Below are positions 24,497 through 32,900 of a stretch of DNA of 64,000 nucleotides, piece after piece. Position 1 is the first letter of the stretch; the number at the start of each line of letters is the position of its first letter. Position numbers and translations under genes: made by a program. Source of the stretch: Streptomyces akebiae (lineage in GTDB: Bacteria > Actinomycetota > Actinomycetes > Streptomycetales > Streptomycetaceae). A model generated the notes under the pieces. That model ran no database searches. It worked only from the letters and a program-made list of their open reading frames with translations, and was not told the DNA's origin. The stretch covers positions 5,704,001 through 5,768,000 of the forward strand of contig NZ_CP080647.1 in assembly GCF_019599145.1 (NCBI RefSeq), in the 5' to 3' direction.

Positions 24497-25009
24497 ATGG
24501 TCAGCAGCGAGTACGAGCGCAGGATCGCCGCCCGGTTCGCCACCTTCGACCAGGACGGCAACGGCTGGATCGACCGCGAGGACTTCAGCGCGGCGAGCAA
24601 GGCGGTTCTCAACGAGTTCGGCACCACCGCCCGTTCGGACAAGGGCCAGGCCCTGTACGGCGGCGCCGAGGCCTTCTGGCAGGGGATGGCCGGAATAGCG
24701 GACCGGGACGGCGACCAGCGCATCACGCGGGACGAGTTCGTGAACGGCGCGGTCAAGCGGCTGCGTGACAACCCCGACCGTTTCGCCGAGATCGCGCGCC
24801 CCTTCCTGCACGCGGCCCTCGCCGTCGCGGACGCGGACGGGGACGGGAAGGCCACCGTCGAGGAGACCGCCCGGGTCCTCAAGGCCCTCGGCGCCTCCGC
24901 GGAGGTCGCCGCCGCTGCCGCCGCCACCCTCGACACCGACGCCGACGGCAAGGTGGACGAGGTGGAGGTCGTCAACGCGTTCGCGCGCTACTTCACCGTG
25001 CCCGAGTAG
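24497..25009 (+). CDS. EF-hand calcium-binding protein (calmodulin/calerythrin-like)
   Basis: A 170-residue cytosolic protein with four EF-hand loops at residues 18-29 (DQDGNGWIDRED), 69-80 (DRDGDQRITRDE), 112-123 (DADGDGKATVEE) and 146-157 (DTDADGKVDEVE). Loops 2-4 end in the bidentate glutamate; loop 1 ends in Asp, so it may bind more weakly. Spacing of the hands matches calerythrin-like sarcoplasmic proteins. In streptomycetes such proteins buffer calcium during aerial growth. No signal peptide is seen. It is monocistronic. Confidence 0.92.
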   Translation: MVSSEYERRIAARFATFDQDGNGWIDREDFSAASKAVLNEFGTTARSDKGQALYGGAEAFWQGMAGIADRDGDQRITRDEFVNGAVKRLRDNPDRFAEIARPFLHAALAVADADGDGKATVEETARVLKALGASAEVAAAAAATLDTDADGKVDEVEVVNAFARYFTVPE

Positions 25010-25090
25010 TCACCCGGCCGGGGACATCGCAACAACCGTTCACCAGCCGTCGTAAGCGGTCCGCAGTGGTTCGTGCGCGGTCGGCGGCGG

Positions 25091-26590
25091 TCATGAATAG
25101 CGCTCACGCAGCTTGTACTTGAGCACCTTCCGCAGGGTCTCGTTGCGCGGAAGGGCGTCCACCACCTCCAACCGCTCCGGCAGTTTGTGGACGGACAGCC
25201 CTTCCGCGCGCAGCCAGTCGGTGACGTCCGGCAGTGTCAGCGCCTCGGCCTCCGGCGGCTGTTCGACGACCGCGCACACCCGCTCCCCGCGCTCCGGGTC
25301 CGGCAGCCCTATCACCGCCACGTCCTGGACGGCCGGATGGCCGTGCAACAGGTCCTCGATCTCCTTGGCCGAGATGTTCTCGCCCTTGCGGATGATGACG
25401 TCCTTGAGGCGGCCGGTCAGCACCAGATGGCCGCTGTCGGTGAGATGTCCGAGGTCGCCGGTGACGAAGAAGCCGTCCGCGTCGAAGGCCGCCGCAGACT
25501 GCGCCGGATCCAGGTACCCCTGACAGACGGCCTCCCCGCGCAGCCGAACCTCCCCGTCCTCGGCGATCCGGATCTCCATCCCCTCCGGCGGCCGCCCCTC
25601 CGTCGTCGCCAGGTTCTCCGGCGAGTCGTCCGGCGCCCCCATCGTGATCATCGGCACCTCGGTCATGCCGTACCCGTGGGTGAGCCGCACCCCCATCTCC
25701 CGTACGACCGCGTGGTAGAGCTCGGGCGGCTTCGGGGCCCCGCCGCCCGCGAGCAGCCGCAGGGACGGGACGACCGGCTCGCCCGGCTGCTTGCGCTGCT
25801 CGGCCAGGAACATCGAGTAGAACGCCGTCGACCCGCCCGCCACCGTCACCCCGTGCTTGCGGTACCCCTCCAGCGCGGCCGGCAGCGCGAAGTGCTCGAA
25901 CAGGACGGCCGGGAAGCCGTAGAGCAGGAGCATCACCATGTAGTCGGGGCCGCCTATGTGCGCGTACGGGAAGGCGATGGAGCCCACGTCGTCCGCGGTG
26001 AGCCGCAGGGCGTGGGCGAGGCAGGAGCCGCCCGCGATGAGCGAACGGTCCGTGTGCAGGACGCCCTTGGGGTCGGAGGTGGTGCCCGAGGTCCAGTAGA
26101 TCCAGCGGACGGAGGTGCCGTCGGCGGGTGGGGCGGGGAGCGTGCCGGGGTCGCCCTCCGGGATGCGGTCGTACGCCTCGAAGACGCCGCGCGCGTCCAG
26201 CCGCCGGGCCATCTCCGTGTGGTCGAAGCCCCGCCACTCGCCCGGCACCGCGAAGAACTCCGCCCTCGACTCCCGGAGCGCGAAGCCGACCTCGCGGTCG
26301 CGGTAGAAGGGGATGACCGGGGACTGGACGGCGCCGAGGCGGGCCAGGGCGAAGGAGAGCAGGACCGTCTCGATCCGGGTGGGCAGTTGCCAGGCGACGA
26401 CCGTGCCGGGGCGTACGCCCCTGTCGTACAGGCCGGCCGCCACCCGCTCGGCGCGGGCCCGCAGTTCGCCGAAGCTCAGGGTGCGGTCGTCCTGGAGGAG
26501 GACGGGCCGGTCGGGGGTGAGGGCGGCGCGGCGGTCGAGGAGTTCCCAGAGCGTGCGGGACTCGCTGAGCGCGTGGGCGGTATCGGTCAC
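25091..26590 (-). CDS. AMP-forming CoA ligase (cyclohexanecarboxylate/short-chain type)
   Basis: A 499-residue ANL ligase: IYWTSGTTSDPKGVLHTDRS is the P-loop, HGYGMTEVPM the YGMTE motif, and VTGDLGHLTDSGHL and IIRKGENISAKEIEDLL mark the hinge. The C-terminal lysine region is LPRNETLRKVLKYKLRERY. It resembles the cyclohexanecarboxylate-CoA ligase group more than the ligase at 862-2430. The start is a GTG behind GGGGG, preceded by nine A residues. Two copies of the CTGACG palindrome lie in the divergent promoter, so it probably opens the catabolic island by activating its substrate acid. Confidence 0.9.
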   Translation of the reverse strand: MTDTAHALSESRTLWELLDRRAALTPDRPVLLQDDRTLSFGELRARAERVAAGLYDRGVRPGTVVAWQLPTRIETVLLSFALARLGAVQSPVIPFYRDREVGFALRESRAEFFAVPGEWRGFDHTEMARRLDARGVFEAYDRIPEGDPGTLPAPPADGTSVRWIYWTSGTTSDPKGVLHTDRSLIAGGSCLAHALRLTADDVGSIAFPYAHIGGPDYMVMLLLYGFPAVLFEHFALPAALEGYRKHGVTVAGGSTAFYSMFLAEQRKQPGEPVVPSLRLLAGGGAPKPPELYHAVVREMGVRLTHGYGMTEVPMITMGAPDDSPENLATTEGRPPEGMEIRIAEDGEVRLRGEAVCQGYLDPAQSAAAFDADGFFVTGDLGHLTDSGHLVLTGRLKDVIIRKGENISAKEIEDLLHGHPAVQDVAVIGLPDPERGERVCAVVEQPPEAEALTLPDVTDWLRAEGLSVHKLPERLEVVDALPRNETLRKVLKYKLRERYS

Positions 26591-26733
26591 GGTAACCCCC
26601 TTTTTTTTTGAGGCTCGGTTCGCCTGCGGGGCGCTCCAGTCGGTGTCGAGCCCGCGACCCTGCTCGACCTCGCGGGCCTCCGCGCGCTCGCGGGCTCGAC
26701 ACCGACGCGCCCCTTCGGCTCACCCGCCAGAAG

Positions 26734-26748
26734 CTGACGGATAGTCAG
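26734..26748. promoter_or_regulatory. Island operator, copy 1
   Basis: CTGACGGATAGTCAG: the left arm is perfect and five of seven right-arm bases match the island palindrome. It is upstream of the CoA ligase on one side and the amidohydrolase on the other. Confidence 0.6.
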
Positions 26749-26822
26749 ATCGTGGGCAGAGCGTAGGGCCGGGCGCCTTGTCGGTCCAGAGGTGCGCCAC
26801 TAGCCTGCTGGGGAGGACCTAG

Positions 26823-26837
26823 CTGACGGTCCGTCAG
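26823..26837. promoter_or_regulatory. Island operator, copy 2 (perfect)
   Basis: CTGACGGTCCGTCAG is a perfect 7+1+7 palindrome, 23 bases upstream of the amidohydrolase start. It is the best copy of the repeated element in the island. Confidence 0.8.
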
Positions 26838-26860
26838 AAATGGCTCGCTGGAGGGGACCC

Positions 26861-28054
26861 ATGACCGAACTGCCCCGCATCATCAGCGTCGACGACCATG
26901 TGATCGAGCCCGCCCACCTCTTCGAGACCTGGCTGCCGGAGAAGTACCGCGACCGGGGGCCGAAGCCCCTCACCGCCGGGATCGGCGAGCTCGCGTACGT
27001 CGGGGGGAAGTACCAGATCACGATGGACCCGGACGGGCCGCCGACCGACTGGTGGATCTACGAGGACCTCAAGTTCCCGTACAAGCGGAACATCGCGGCC
27101 GTCGGGTTCGACCGGGACGAGATGACGCTGGAGGGGATCACCCGCGAGGAGATGCGGCGCGGCTGCTGGGATCCGAAGGCGCGGCTGGCGGACATGGACC
27201 TCAACCACGTCGAGGCCTCGCTCTGCTTCCCGACCTTCCCGCGCTTCTGCGGGCAGACCTTCGCCGAGGCACACGACAAGGAAGTGGCTTTGGCCTGCGT
27301 CCGCGCCTACAACGACTGGATGGTCGAGGAGTGGTGCGGCGACAGCGGCGGCCGGCTCATCCCGCTCTGCCTGATCCCCCTGTGGGACATCGACCTCGCG
27401 GTCGAGGAGATCAAGCGGAACGCCGCCCGCGGCGTCCGGGCCGTCACGTTCTCCGAGATCCCCACCTACCTCGGCCTGCCCTCCATCCACTCCGGCTACT
27501 GGGACCCCTTCTTCGCGGCCTGCCAGGAGACCGGCACGGTCGTCAACATGCACATCGGCTCCAGCTCCCAGATGCCGGCCGCCTCCCCCGACGCACCGCC
27601 CGCCGTCCAGGCGTCGCTCTCCTTCAACAACGCGATGGCCTCGATGATGGACTTCCTCTTCAGCGGGGTCCTGGTGAAGTTCCCGACCCTCAAACTCGCT
27701 TACAGCGAGGGGCAGATGGGCTGGATCCCGTACGCCCTGGAGCGCGCCGACGACGTCTGGGAGGAGCACCGGGCCTGGGGCGGGGTGCGTGACCTGATTC
27801 CCGAGCCGCCGTCGACGTACTACTACCGGCAGATGTTCTGCTGCTTCTTCCGCGACAAACACGGAATCGCCTCGCTGGACGTCGTGGGCCGGGACAACGC
27901 GACCTTCGAGACCGACTACCCGCACGTCGACTCGACCTTCCCGCACACCAAGGAGGTCGCCCTCGACCACGTCAAGGGCCTCGACGACGAGACGATCCAC
28001 AAGCTCATGCGCGGCAACGCGATCCGCATGCTCGGCCTCGACTTCGACAGGTGA
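26861..28054 (+). CDS. Amidohydrolase family 2 protein (ACMSD-like)
   Basis: A 397-residue TIM-barrel metal-dependent hydrolase or decarboxylase. The first metal motif is ISVDDHVIEPA, then CFPTFPRFCGQ, a metal-histidine region VVNMHIGSSSQMP, and late FETDYPHVDSTFPH carrying the aspartate and histidine ligands. Relatives hydrolyse C-C or C-N bonds or decarboxylate ring-cleavage products. ATG 26861 follows GGAGGGG. It is first in an operon with two acyl-CoA dehydrogenases and has a perfect island operator in its promoter. Confidence 0.88.
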   Translation: MTELPRIISVDDHVIEPAHLFETWLPEKYRDRGPKPLTAGIGELAYVGGKYQITMDPDGPPTDWWIYEDLKFPYKRNIAAVGFDRDEMTLEGITREEMRRGCWDPKARLADMDLNHVEASLCFPTFPRFCGQTFAEAHDKEVALACVRAYNDWMVEEWCGDSGGRLIPLCLIPLWDIDLAVEEIKRNAARGVRAVTFSEIPTYLGLPSIHSGYWDPFFAACQETGTVVNMHIGSSSQMPAASPDAPPAVQASLSFNNAMASMMDFLFSGVLVKFPTLKLAYSEGQMGWIPYALERADDVWEEHRAWGGVRDLIPEPPSTYYYRQMFCCFFRDKHGIASLDVVGRDNATFETDYPHVDSTFPHTKEVALDHVKGLDDETIHKLMRGNAIRMLGLDFDR

Positions 28055-28081
28055 AAGTCCTCGGGTGAAGGGTCTCGGCTG

Positions 28082-29212
28082 ATGGATCTCGCTTACAGCC
28101 CGGAGGAGGAGGTGTTCCGGGCGCGGCTGCGGGAGTGGCTCGCGAAAGCGCTCCCCTCGCTGCCGCCGAAGCCGTCCCCCGACGACTGGCCGGGGCGGCG
28201 CGCCTATGACCTCGGCTGGCAGCGGACGCTGTACGACGCCGGATACGCCGACGTCCACTGGGACGCCTCGCCGACCACCCGGTTGATCTTCCTGGAGGAG
28301 ACCGAGAGGGCGGGCGCCCCTTATGTGGGCGCCAACTTCGTGGGCCTGCTCCACGCGGGGCCCACGATCGCCGCCGAGGGCACCGCCGAACAGCGGGCGC
28401 GCTGGCTGCCGCCGATCCTGCGGGGCGAGGAGGTGTGGTGCCAGGGGTTCAGCGAACCGGACGCCGGGTCGGATCTCGCCTCGCTGCGGACGCGTGCGCG
28501 ACGGGACGGCGACGCGTACGTGGTCAGCGGGTCCAAGCTCTGGACCTCGCACGCCGAAGTCGCCGACTGGTGCGAGCTGCTGGTGCGGACGGACGGGGAG
28601 GCGCCGAAGCACCGGGGCATCTCCTGGCTGGCGATGCCGATGGACGCGCCCGGCGTGACCGTACGTCCTCTGCGCACGCTCGCCGGTTCCACGGAGTTCG
28701 CCGAGATGTTCCTGGACGAGGTGCGGGTGCCGGTCGCCAACCGGGTGGGCGCGGAGAACGACGGGTGGCGGGTGACCATGGTGACGCTGTCGTTCGAGCG
28801 GGGGACGGCGTTCGTGGGTGAAGTGGTCGCCTGTCGACGGGTGTTGGTCGAGGTGGCACGGGAGGCGCGGGCGAACGGGGCCTGGGACGACTCCGGTGTG
28901 CGGCGGCGGCTCGGGCGGTTGAACGCGGAGTTCCGGGCGCTGTGGCGGCTCACGCAGTGGAACGTGAGCGAGGGGGAGGCCTCCGGAGGGGTGCCGGGGG
29001 TGGGGGGTTCGGTGTTCAAGCTGAGGTACTCGCGGGCGCGGCAGGAGTTGTACGAGCTGGCTGCGGAGGTGCTGGGGGCGGGTGCGCTCGATCTGGGGTG
29101 TGGGTGGGTGCTCGATCGGCTCAGTTCGTTGTCGTACACGATCGCGGCTGGGACGTCGGAGATTCAGCGGAACATCGTGGGGGAGCGGATCTTGGGGTTG
29201 CCGAAGGGGTGA
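28082..29212 (+). CDS. Acyl-CoA dehydrogenase, large-type subunit
   Basis: A 376-residue FAD enzyme. Features are WCQGFSEPDAGSDLASL in the middle domain, KLWTSHAEVADWCELLVRT, RVTMVTLSFERGTAF, and the C-terminal SYTIAAGTSEIQRNIVGERIL. It lies 27 bases after the amidohydrolase and shortly before a second, smaller dehydrogenase. This paired arrangement is what is known for heteromeric actinobacterial dehydrogenases acting on steroid side chains. The last third of the gene is notably richer in GGG codons than the first. Confidence 0.9.
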   Translation: MDLAYSPEEEVFRARLREWLAKALPSLPPKPSPDDWPGRRAYDLGWQRTLYDAGYADVHWDASPTTRLIFLEETERAGAPYVGANFVGLLHAGPTIAAEGTAEQRARWLPPILRGEEVWCQGFSEPDAGSDLASLRTRARRDGDAYVVSGSKLWTSHAEVADWCELLVRTDGEAPKHRGISWLAMPMDAPGVTVRPLRTLAGSTEFAEMFLDEVRVPVANRVGAENDGWRVTMVTLSFERGTAFVGEVVACRRVLVEVAREARANGAWDDSGVRRRLGRLNAEFRALWRLTQWNVSEGEASGGVPGVGGSVFKLRYSRARQELYELAAEVLGAGALDLGCGWVLDRLSSLSYTIAAGTSEIQRNIVGERILGLPKG

Positions 29213-29259
29213 GGGGGGACGAGGGCGCCTCAGGGTGTGGGGGGCCTGGGGCGTTGGCG

Positions 29260-29312
29260 GGTGCGGCTCCGGTGGGGCTTCTCGCGCAGTTCCCCGCGCC
29301 CCTGAGAAGCGG
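29260..29312. repeat. Dispersed intergenic repeat copy
   Basis: The stretch around GCGCAGTTCCCCGCGCCCCT, preceded by GGTGGGGCTTCT and ending TGAGAAGC, is nearly identical to the copy at 33841-33890. It lies between the two dehydrogenase genes. Confidence 0.7.
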
Positions 29313-29345
29313 GTGTGCTCGGTGGTGAAGAGGGGCTGTGGGCTT

Positions 29346-30233
29346 GTGCGGTTTCGACTGACCGAGGATCAGAGGGTGTTGAAGAGCGGCTTCCGGGAGG
29401 TGTTGGCTCGGCGCTTCAGGACGGAGGAGTTGCGCGGTGCCGTCGACGGGAGTGGCGGACTGGACCGGAGGCTGTGGCGGGAGTTGGGGGAGGTGGGGTT
29501 GTTCTCCCTGCGGCTGGCCGAGGACGAGGGCGGGGTCGGGCTCGGGGTGCCGGAGGCCGTGTTGGTGTTCGAGGAGGCGGGGCGCGCGCTGTTGCCGGGG
29601 CCGCTCGTGGCCACCCATCTCGCGGCGGGCGTGGTGCCGGGCGCGGCGACGGGGGAGACCGTGGTGACCGCTGTCGGGGGTGGTGGTCTGGTGGAGTGGC
29701 TGGACGAGGCCGATGTGGTGACCGGGGACGCGGCCGGGGCCGTACCGCTGCGATCGGTGGATCCGGCGACGCCGTTGCACCGGGTGCCGGGGGGCGGTTC
29801 GTCCGTCCGCCCTGATGATCTGTTCGTACTGCTCACCGCCGCCGAGCAGGTGGGCACGGCCGCGCGGACCTGCGAGGCCGCCGTGCAACACGCCCGGACC
29901 CGGGAGCAGTTCGGGCGGCCCATCGGGTCGTTCCAGGCGGTCAAGCACCTCTGCGCCGAACTGCTGGTGCGGGTGGAGGTCGCGCGGGTGGCGGTGTACG
30001 CGGCCGCCGTGACCGTCGATCCGGTGGACATCGCGGCGGCCCGGCTGCTGGCCGACGAGGCGGCCGTGCGCGGGGCCCGCGACTCCCTTCAGGTCCACGG
30101 CGGTTCGGGGTTCACCTGGGAGGCCGACGTACACCTGTGTCTGAAGCGGGCGTGGGTACGGGCGGAACGTGGCGGATCGATCACGGAGAGTGAGGAGTTG
30201 TTGGCGGGGGAACTGCTGGTCGAAGCGGGTTGA
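29346..30233 (+). CDS. Acyl-CoA dehydrogenase, small/partner subunit
   Basis: About 295 residues, shorter than normal dehydrogenases because the middle barrel is reduced. It retains the C-terminal helical bundle: EAAVQHARTREQFGRPIGSF is the FAD-binding arginine region and LQVHGGSGFTWEADVHLCLKR the substrate end. The usual catalytic glutamate segment is replaced by HLCLKRAWV, as expected for the non-identical partner in a heterotetramer. The frame is open upstream through a repeat; I start at the GTG giving VRFRLTEDQ, the normal dehydrogenase opening. It probably pairs with the preceding gene's product. Confidence 0.82.
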   Translation: MRFRLTEDQRVLKSGFREVLARRFRTEELRGAVDGSGGLDRRLWRELGEVGLFSLRLAEDEGGVGLGVPEAVLVFEEAGRALLPGPLVATHLAAGVVPGAATGETVVTAVGGGGLVEWLDEADVVTGDAAGAVPLRSVDPATPLHRVPGGGSSVRPDDLFVLLTAAEQVGTAARTCEAAVQHARTREQFGRPIGSFQAVKHLCAELLVRVEVARVAVYAAAVTVDPVDIAAARLLADEAAVRGARDSLQVHGGSGFTWEADVHLCLKRAWVRAERGGSITESEELLAGELLVEAG

Positions 30234-30747
30234 GCGCGCTGACCAGGGTGGGAACGGAAATGTGTGGCGGCTGCTCGGTCGAATGTCGCGGAACGTGGCA
30301 TACCGGAATTACCGAGCGTTGATACCGTGTTGTGTCCTAGGCGTGACTTGTCACGGCCTGGAGTCGGAGTTCCGCTCCGGTACCTTCTGGTGGATGCGAG
30401 TGGTTCCGAGGTCGAGCCGAGCCGGTGTTGCCCCTGTGGCGGCCCCGGATCCGGCGGTGCCCGGCGCTCGTGAAGTGGGCCGGAGTCTCGACGCCCCGGT
30501 CTGTTCGACTCCCCGTGATGAGCGTCGCACAGTATGCCGTACGCGTACTCCTTCGCGCTGGAATATGCCCGAAGCGCTTGTTGGGGTGACTGTACGTCAA
30601 CCATGCTGTCCTGTAAGGGGATCACGTTCCGTGATCCCGGTGCCGACGGTGTCGATGGCGGTGGCGTCGGCCAGGCAGCAGATGACCACGATCGTGGCCC
30701 CTGAGGGGCGTGCGGCGATGTGTCCGCCGGTTCGGATGGTGTGAGCG
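30234..30747. other. Intergenic stretch upstream of the RsbW-like gene
   Basis: No gene can be supported. It is locally lower in GC and holds a perfect hairpin GGGATCACG-TTC-CGTGATCCC (30618-30638), about 110 bases before the next start. That hairpin could be an operator or terminator. Confidence 0.45.
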
Positions 30748-31323
30748 GTGCAGGTGCTTCAAGTGCAGCTGGAGATCCGGCCCGACCCCGCAGAGGTGGG
30801 TCGTGCACGGAGATGGGCCCGTGCACGGCTCTGCGGGTCCGGCATAGGGGACGACGAGCCGCTCGCCGAGACGCTGATCCTCCTCGTCTCCGAGCTGGTC
30901 ACCAACGCGGTCGTGCACACCGGCCGTCCGGCGGTGCTGCGGCTCCTGCTGTCCGGACTCCGTGACGGGGTGGTCGGAAAGGTCCGCCTCGAGGTCGCCG
31001 ACGGCAGTGCGTGTCCGCCGGCCCCGCGGTGCGCCGACAGCGAGGAGGCGGGCGGGCGCGGCCTCGCCCTCGTCGACGTGCTCGCGGACCGCTGGGGCTG
31101 GAGCCACGAGGGCGCCGGCAAGCGGATCTGGTGCGAGCTGGACCGGGTGGCGCCGGGGACTTCGGGGGCGGCGAGTGGTGTGGGCGCCTCCGGTGGTGCA
31201 TCCGGGGTCGGCGGCGGGACGGTGGCCCCGGCGGTCTACCCGGCGTGCAGTGCGGTGACGGGTGTCGCGGCGGTGGCCCGGGAGAGCCTGGTGCGCGACG
31301 GGTTGGCGTTCGAGGCGGTCTAG
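30748..31323 (+). CDS. RsbW-like ATP-binding regulatory protein
   Basis: A 191-residue protein with a GHKL/HATPase fold of the anti-sigma kinase type. The N-box is LLVSELVTNAVVHTG (residues about 45-59) and the G-box region GGRGLALVDVLADRWGW (about 102-118). After the domain, a Gly/Ser/Ala-rich tail of about 60 residues follows. Streptomycetes have many such orphan proteins acting on STAS antagonists or sigma factors. It has no island operator and is probably not part of the catabolic regulon. The GTG start has only a weak ribosome site. Confidence 0.82.
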   Translation: MQVLQVQLEIRPDPAEVGRARRWARARLCGSGIGDDEPLAETLILLVSELVTNAVVHTGRPAVLRLLLSGLRDGVVGKVRLEVADGSACPPAPRCADSEEAGGRGLALVDVLADRWGWSHEGAGKRIWCELDRVAPGTSGAASGVGASGGASGVGGGTVAPAVYPACSAVTGVAAVARESLVRDGLAFEAV

Positions 31324-31396
31324 GTCCGGGTTCAGGTCCAGGTCCAGGTCCAGGTCCAGGTTCAGGTACAGGTTCAGGTCCAGGTCCGGGTTCAGG
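31323..31396. repeat. Hexanucleotide microsatellite (CAGGTC/CAGGTT)
   Basis: About eleven tandem copies of a six-base unit, mostly CAGGTC with CAGGTT, CAGGTA and CCGGGT variants, begin at the stop codon of the RsbW-like gene. Confidence 0.85.
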
Positions 31397-31852
31397 GCCC
31401 TGGGTCGGGAGTCGCCCACCCGTGCCGCCCCCAGGGGCAGGATCGAGGTGCGCCGGTCACCCGCGCTCGCGCCGCATGCGCCGCGCGCGAGCGCACGGCG
31501 TTGAACCGTCCCCCTGTGATGGCCGATTCGTGCGCCGGGACGTGCTTCCGTACGCACCGTCGCGACGCCGGTTCCGCGCGGCCGGTCCCCGAACGGGTGT
31601 TGACGTCTCCTGTCCGTTTGATCACGCTTGTCTTCAGCGATTCGCCGCGAGGGGACGACGAGGGTCCCGGTGCCGGAGGCCCTCGACGAGCGTGGGTCGT
31701 GATGCGGCGCCGGCTCCCCGCAGGGCCCTGGGGCAAGGACGGGTGGCCGAAGCCGGATGGCGGCGCGCGGTGCCGTGCTCGGGGCGGGCAGCGGCGCGCC
31801 GCCGGCCGACTGTGGAGGCCTGGGGGTGTGGCCCCGCAGGGCGGCGGCAGCC
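31397..31852. other. Stretch without supported genes
   Basis: Between the microsatellite and the cyclase gene end there are open frames on both strands, but none has a start with a ribosome site or recognisable protein features. I see nothing else in it. Confidence 0.4.
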
Positions 31853-32794
31853 CTACAGGATGGCGATCGGGGCCACCGGCGTGCCTGTCGCCCCGACGAA
31901 CGGCTCCGGCATCGCCGACAGCAGGAAGTCGTACCGCCCAACTTGTCCACAGGCTGTGGACAACTCTTCCAGGTTCCAGTTCTGGCCCTGCGGCATGCCC
32001 ATCTCGACCAGGTCGAGCGCGTGCACCGGCAGCCACAGGTCCTCGACCTCCGGCGGGAAGATCTCGAACGTCAGGGTGTCATTGGCGACCGCCGCCACAT
32101 CGCGCGCGTGGAACCACTCGGGGGTACGGAGCGACAGCCCCGGCGACGGGAACGCGTACGCGTGCTTGTCCCCGGCGAGGTAGGTCCGGATCTGTCCGGT
32201 GCGGACCAGGACGATGTCGCCCGCGCGGACCCGGGTGCCCGCCAACTCCTCTGCCGCGTCCAGGTCTTCGGGGGTGACGGCGTGGCCACCGGGCAGCCGG
32301 TCGTCGCCGAGGCCCAGGGCACGCGGAACGTCCAGCAGGACCCCGCGCGAGACGATGTGCCGCGCCTTGTCGATCCCGGCGAAGGCCGCGCCGCCGTGCG
32401 GGGTGATCGTGTCCGCGGGGCGGCCGTTGTAGATCCGGCCCGAGTGCGAGACATGGGTGAGCGCGTCCCAGTGGGTCGCCGCCTGGAGCCCCATGGTCAC
32501 CGCGTCGTCGCTGCACGCGACCGTGCCCGGACCGAAGATCTCCTGGTTGATCTGCACCATCGCGTGCAGCGGGTTCACCCGGCCCGGCATCATCCCCGTC
32601 TGTACGCCGTCCTGTTGGAGAGGCAGCGCGAGCGGGACGCGGCGACCGGAACGGACCGAGGCGGCCGCCTCCCGCACGACCTCGTCGGTGATCAGGTTGA
32701 GGGTGCCGATCTCGTCGTCGGCCCCCCAACGGCCCCAGTTGTTCACGCGCTTGGCGATCTCCGTGAACGCCGCGAACTCCGTGGGCGATGACAT
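31853..32794 (-). CDS. Cyclase-family metal-dependent hydrolase
   Basis: A 313-residue protein of the cyclase/kynurenine-formamidase fold. The metal motif is readable as ATHWDALTHVSHSGRIYNG (HxDxxxHxxH), and TPHGGAAFAGIDKARHIVSRG follows. Members hydrolyse amides, lactones or esters. In a catabolic setting it could open a lactone or ring. It is alone on its strand, divergent from the SDR gene, and shares one island operator with it. Confidence 0.88.
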   Translation of the reverse strand: MSSPTEFAAFTEIAKRVNNWGRWGADDEIGTLNLITDEVVREAAASVRSGRRVPLALPLQQDGVQTGMMPGRVNPLHAMVQINQEIFGPGTVACSDDAVTMGLQAATHWDALTHVSHSGRIYNGRPADTITPHGGAAFAGIDKARHIVSRGVLLDVPRALGLGDDRLPGGHAVTPEDLDAAEELAGTRVRAGDIVLVRTGQIRTYLAGDKHAYAFPSPGLSLRTPEWFHARDVAAVANDTLTFEIFPPEVEDLWLPVHALDLVEMGMPQGQNWNLEELSTACGQVGRYDFLLSAMPEPFVGATGTPVAPIAIL

Positions 32795-32858
32795 CGGGCC
32801 TCCCCGAGGGCTTGTGGTGGCGTATCTGACGGGTCGTAGAATCGCCGTGCGAGCAAAT

Positions 32859-32873
32859 CTAACGGTCCGTCAG
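32859..32873. promoter_or_regulatory. Island operator, copy 3
   Basis: CTAACGGTCCGTCAG has one mismatch from the perfect copy at 26823. It sits in the 106-bp divergent region between cyclase and SDR genes. A weaker left-arm-only match (CTGACGGGTCGTAGA) is at 32826-32840. Confidence 0.7.
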
Positions 32874-32900
32874 AAACCGCGATGAGGGGAAGGGGCCGGG

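Noticed and set aside
26601..26609. Run of nine T before the CoA ligase
   Set aside because: Looks like the T-tract of a terminator but has no hairpin next to it; on the gene strand it is an A-tract before the ribosome site.
30337..30600. 87-codon minus-strand ORF upstream of the RsbW-like gene
   Set aside because: Arg/His/Thr-rich random-looking translation without a ribosome site.
32826..32840. Tenth copy of the island operator (CTGACGGGTCGTAGA)
   Set aside because: Only the left arm matches; counted as a half-site.
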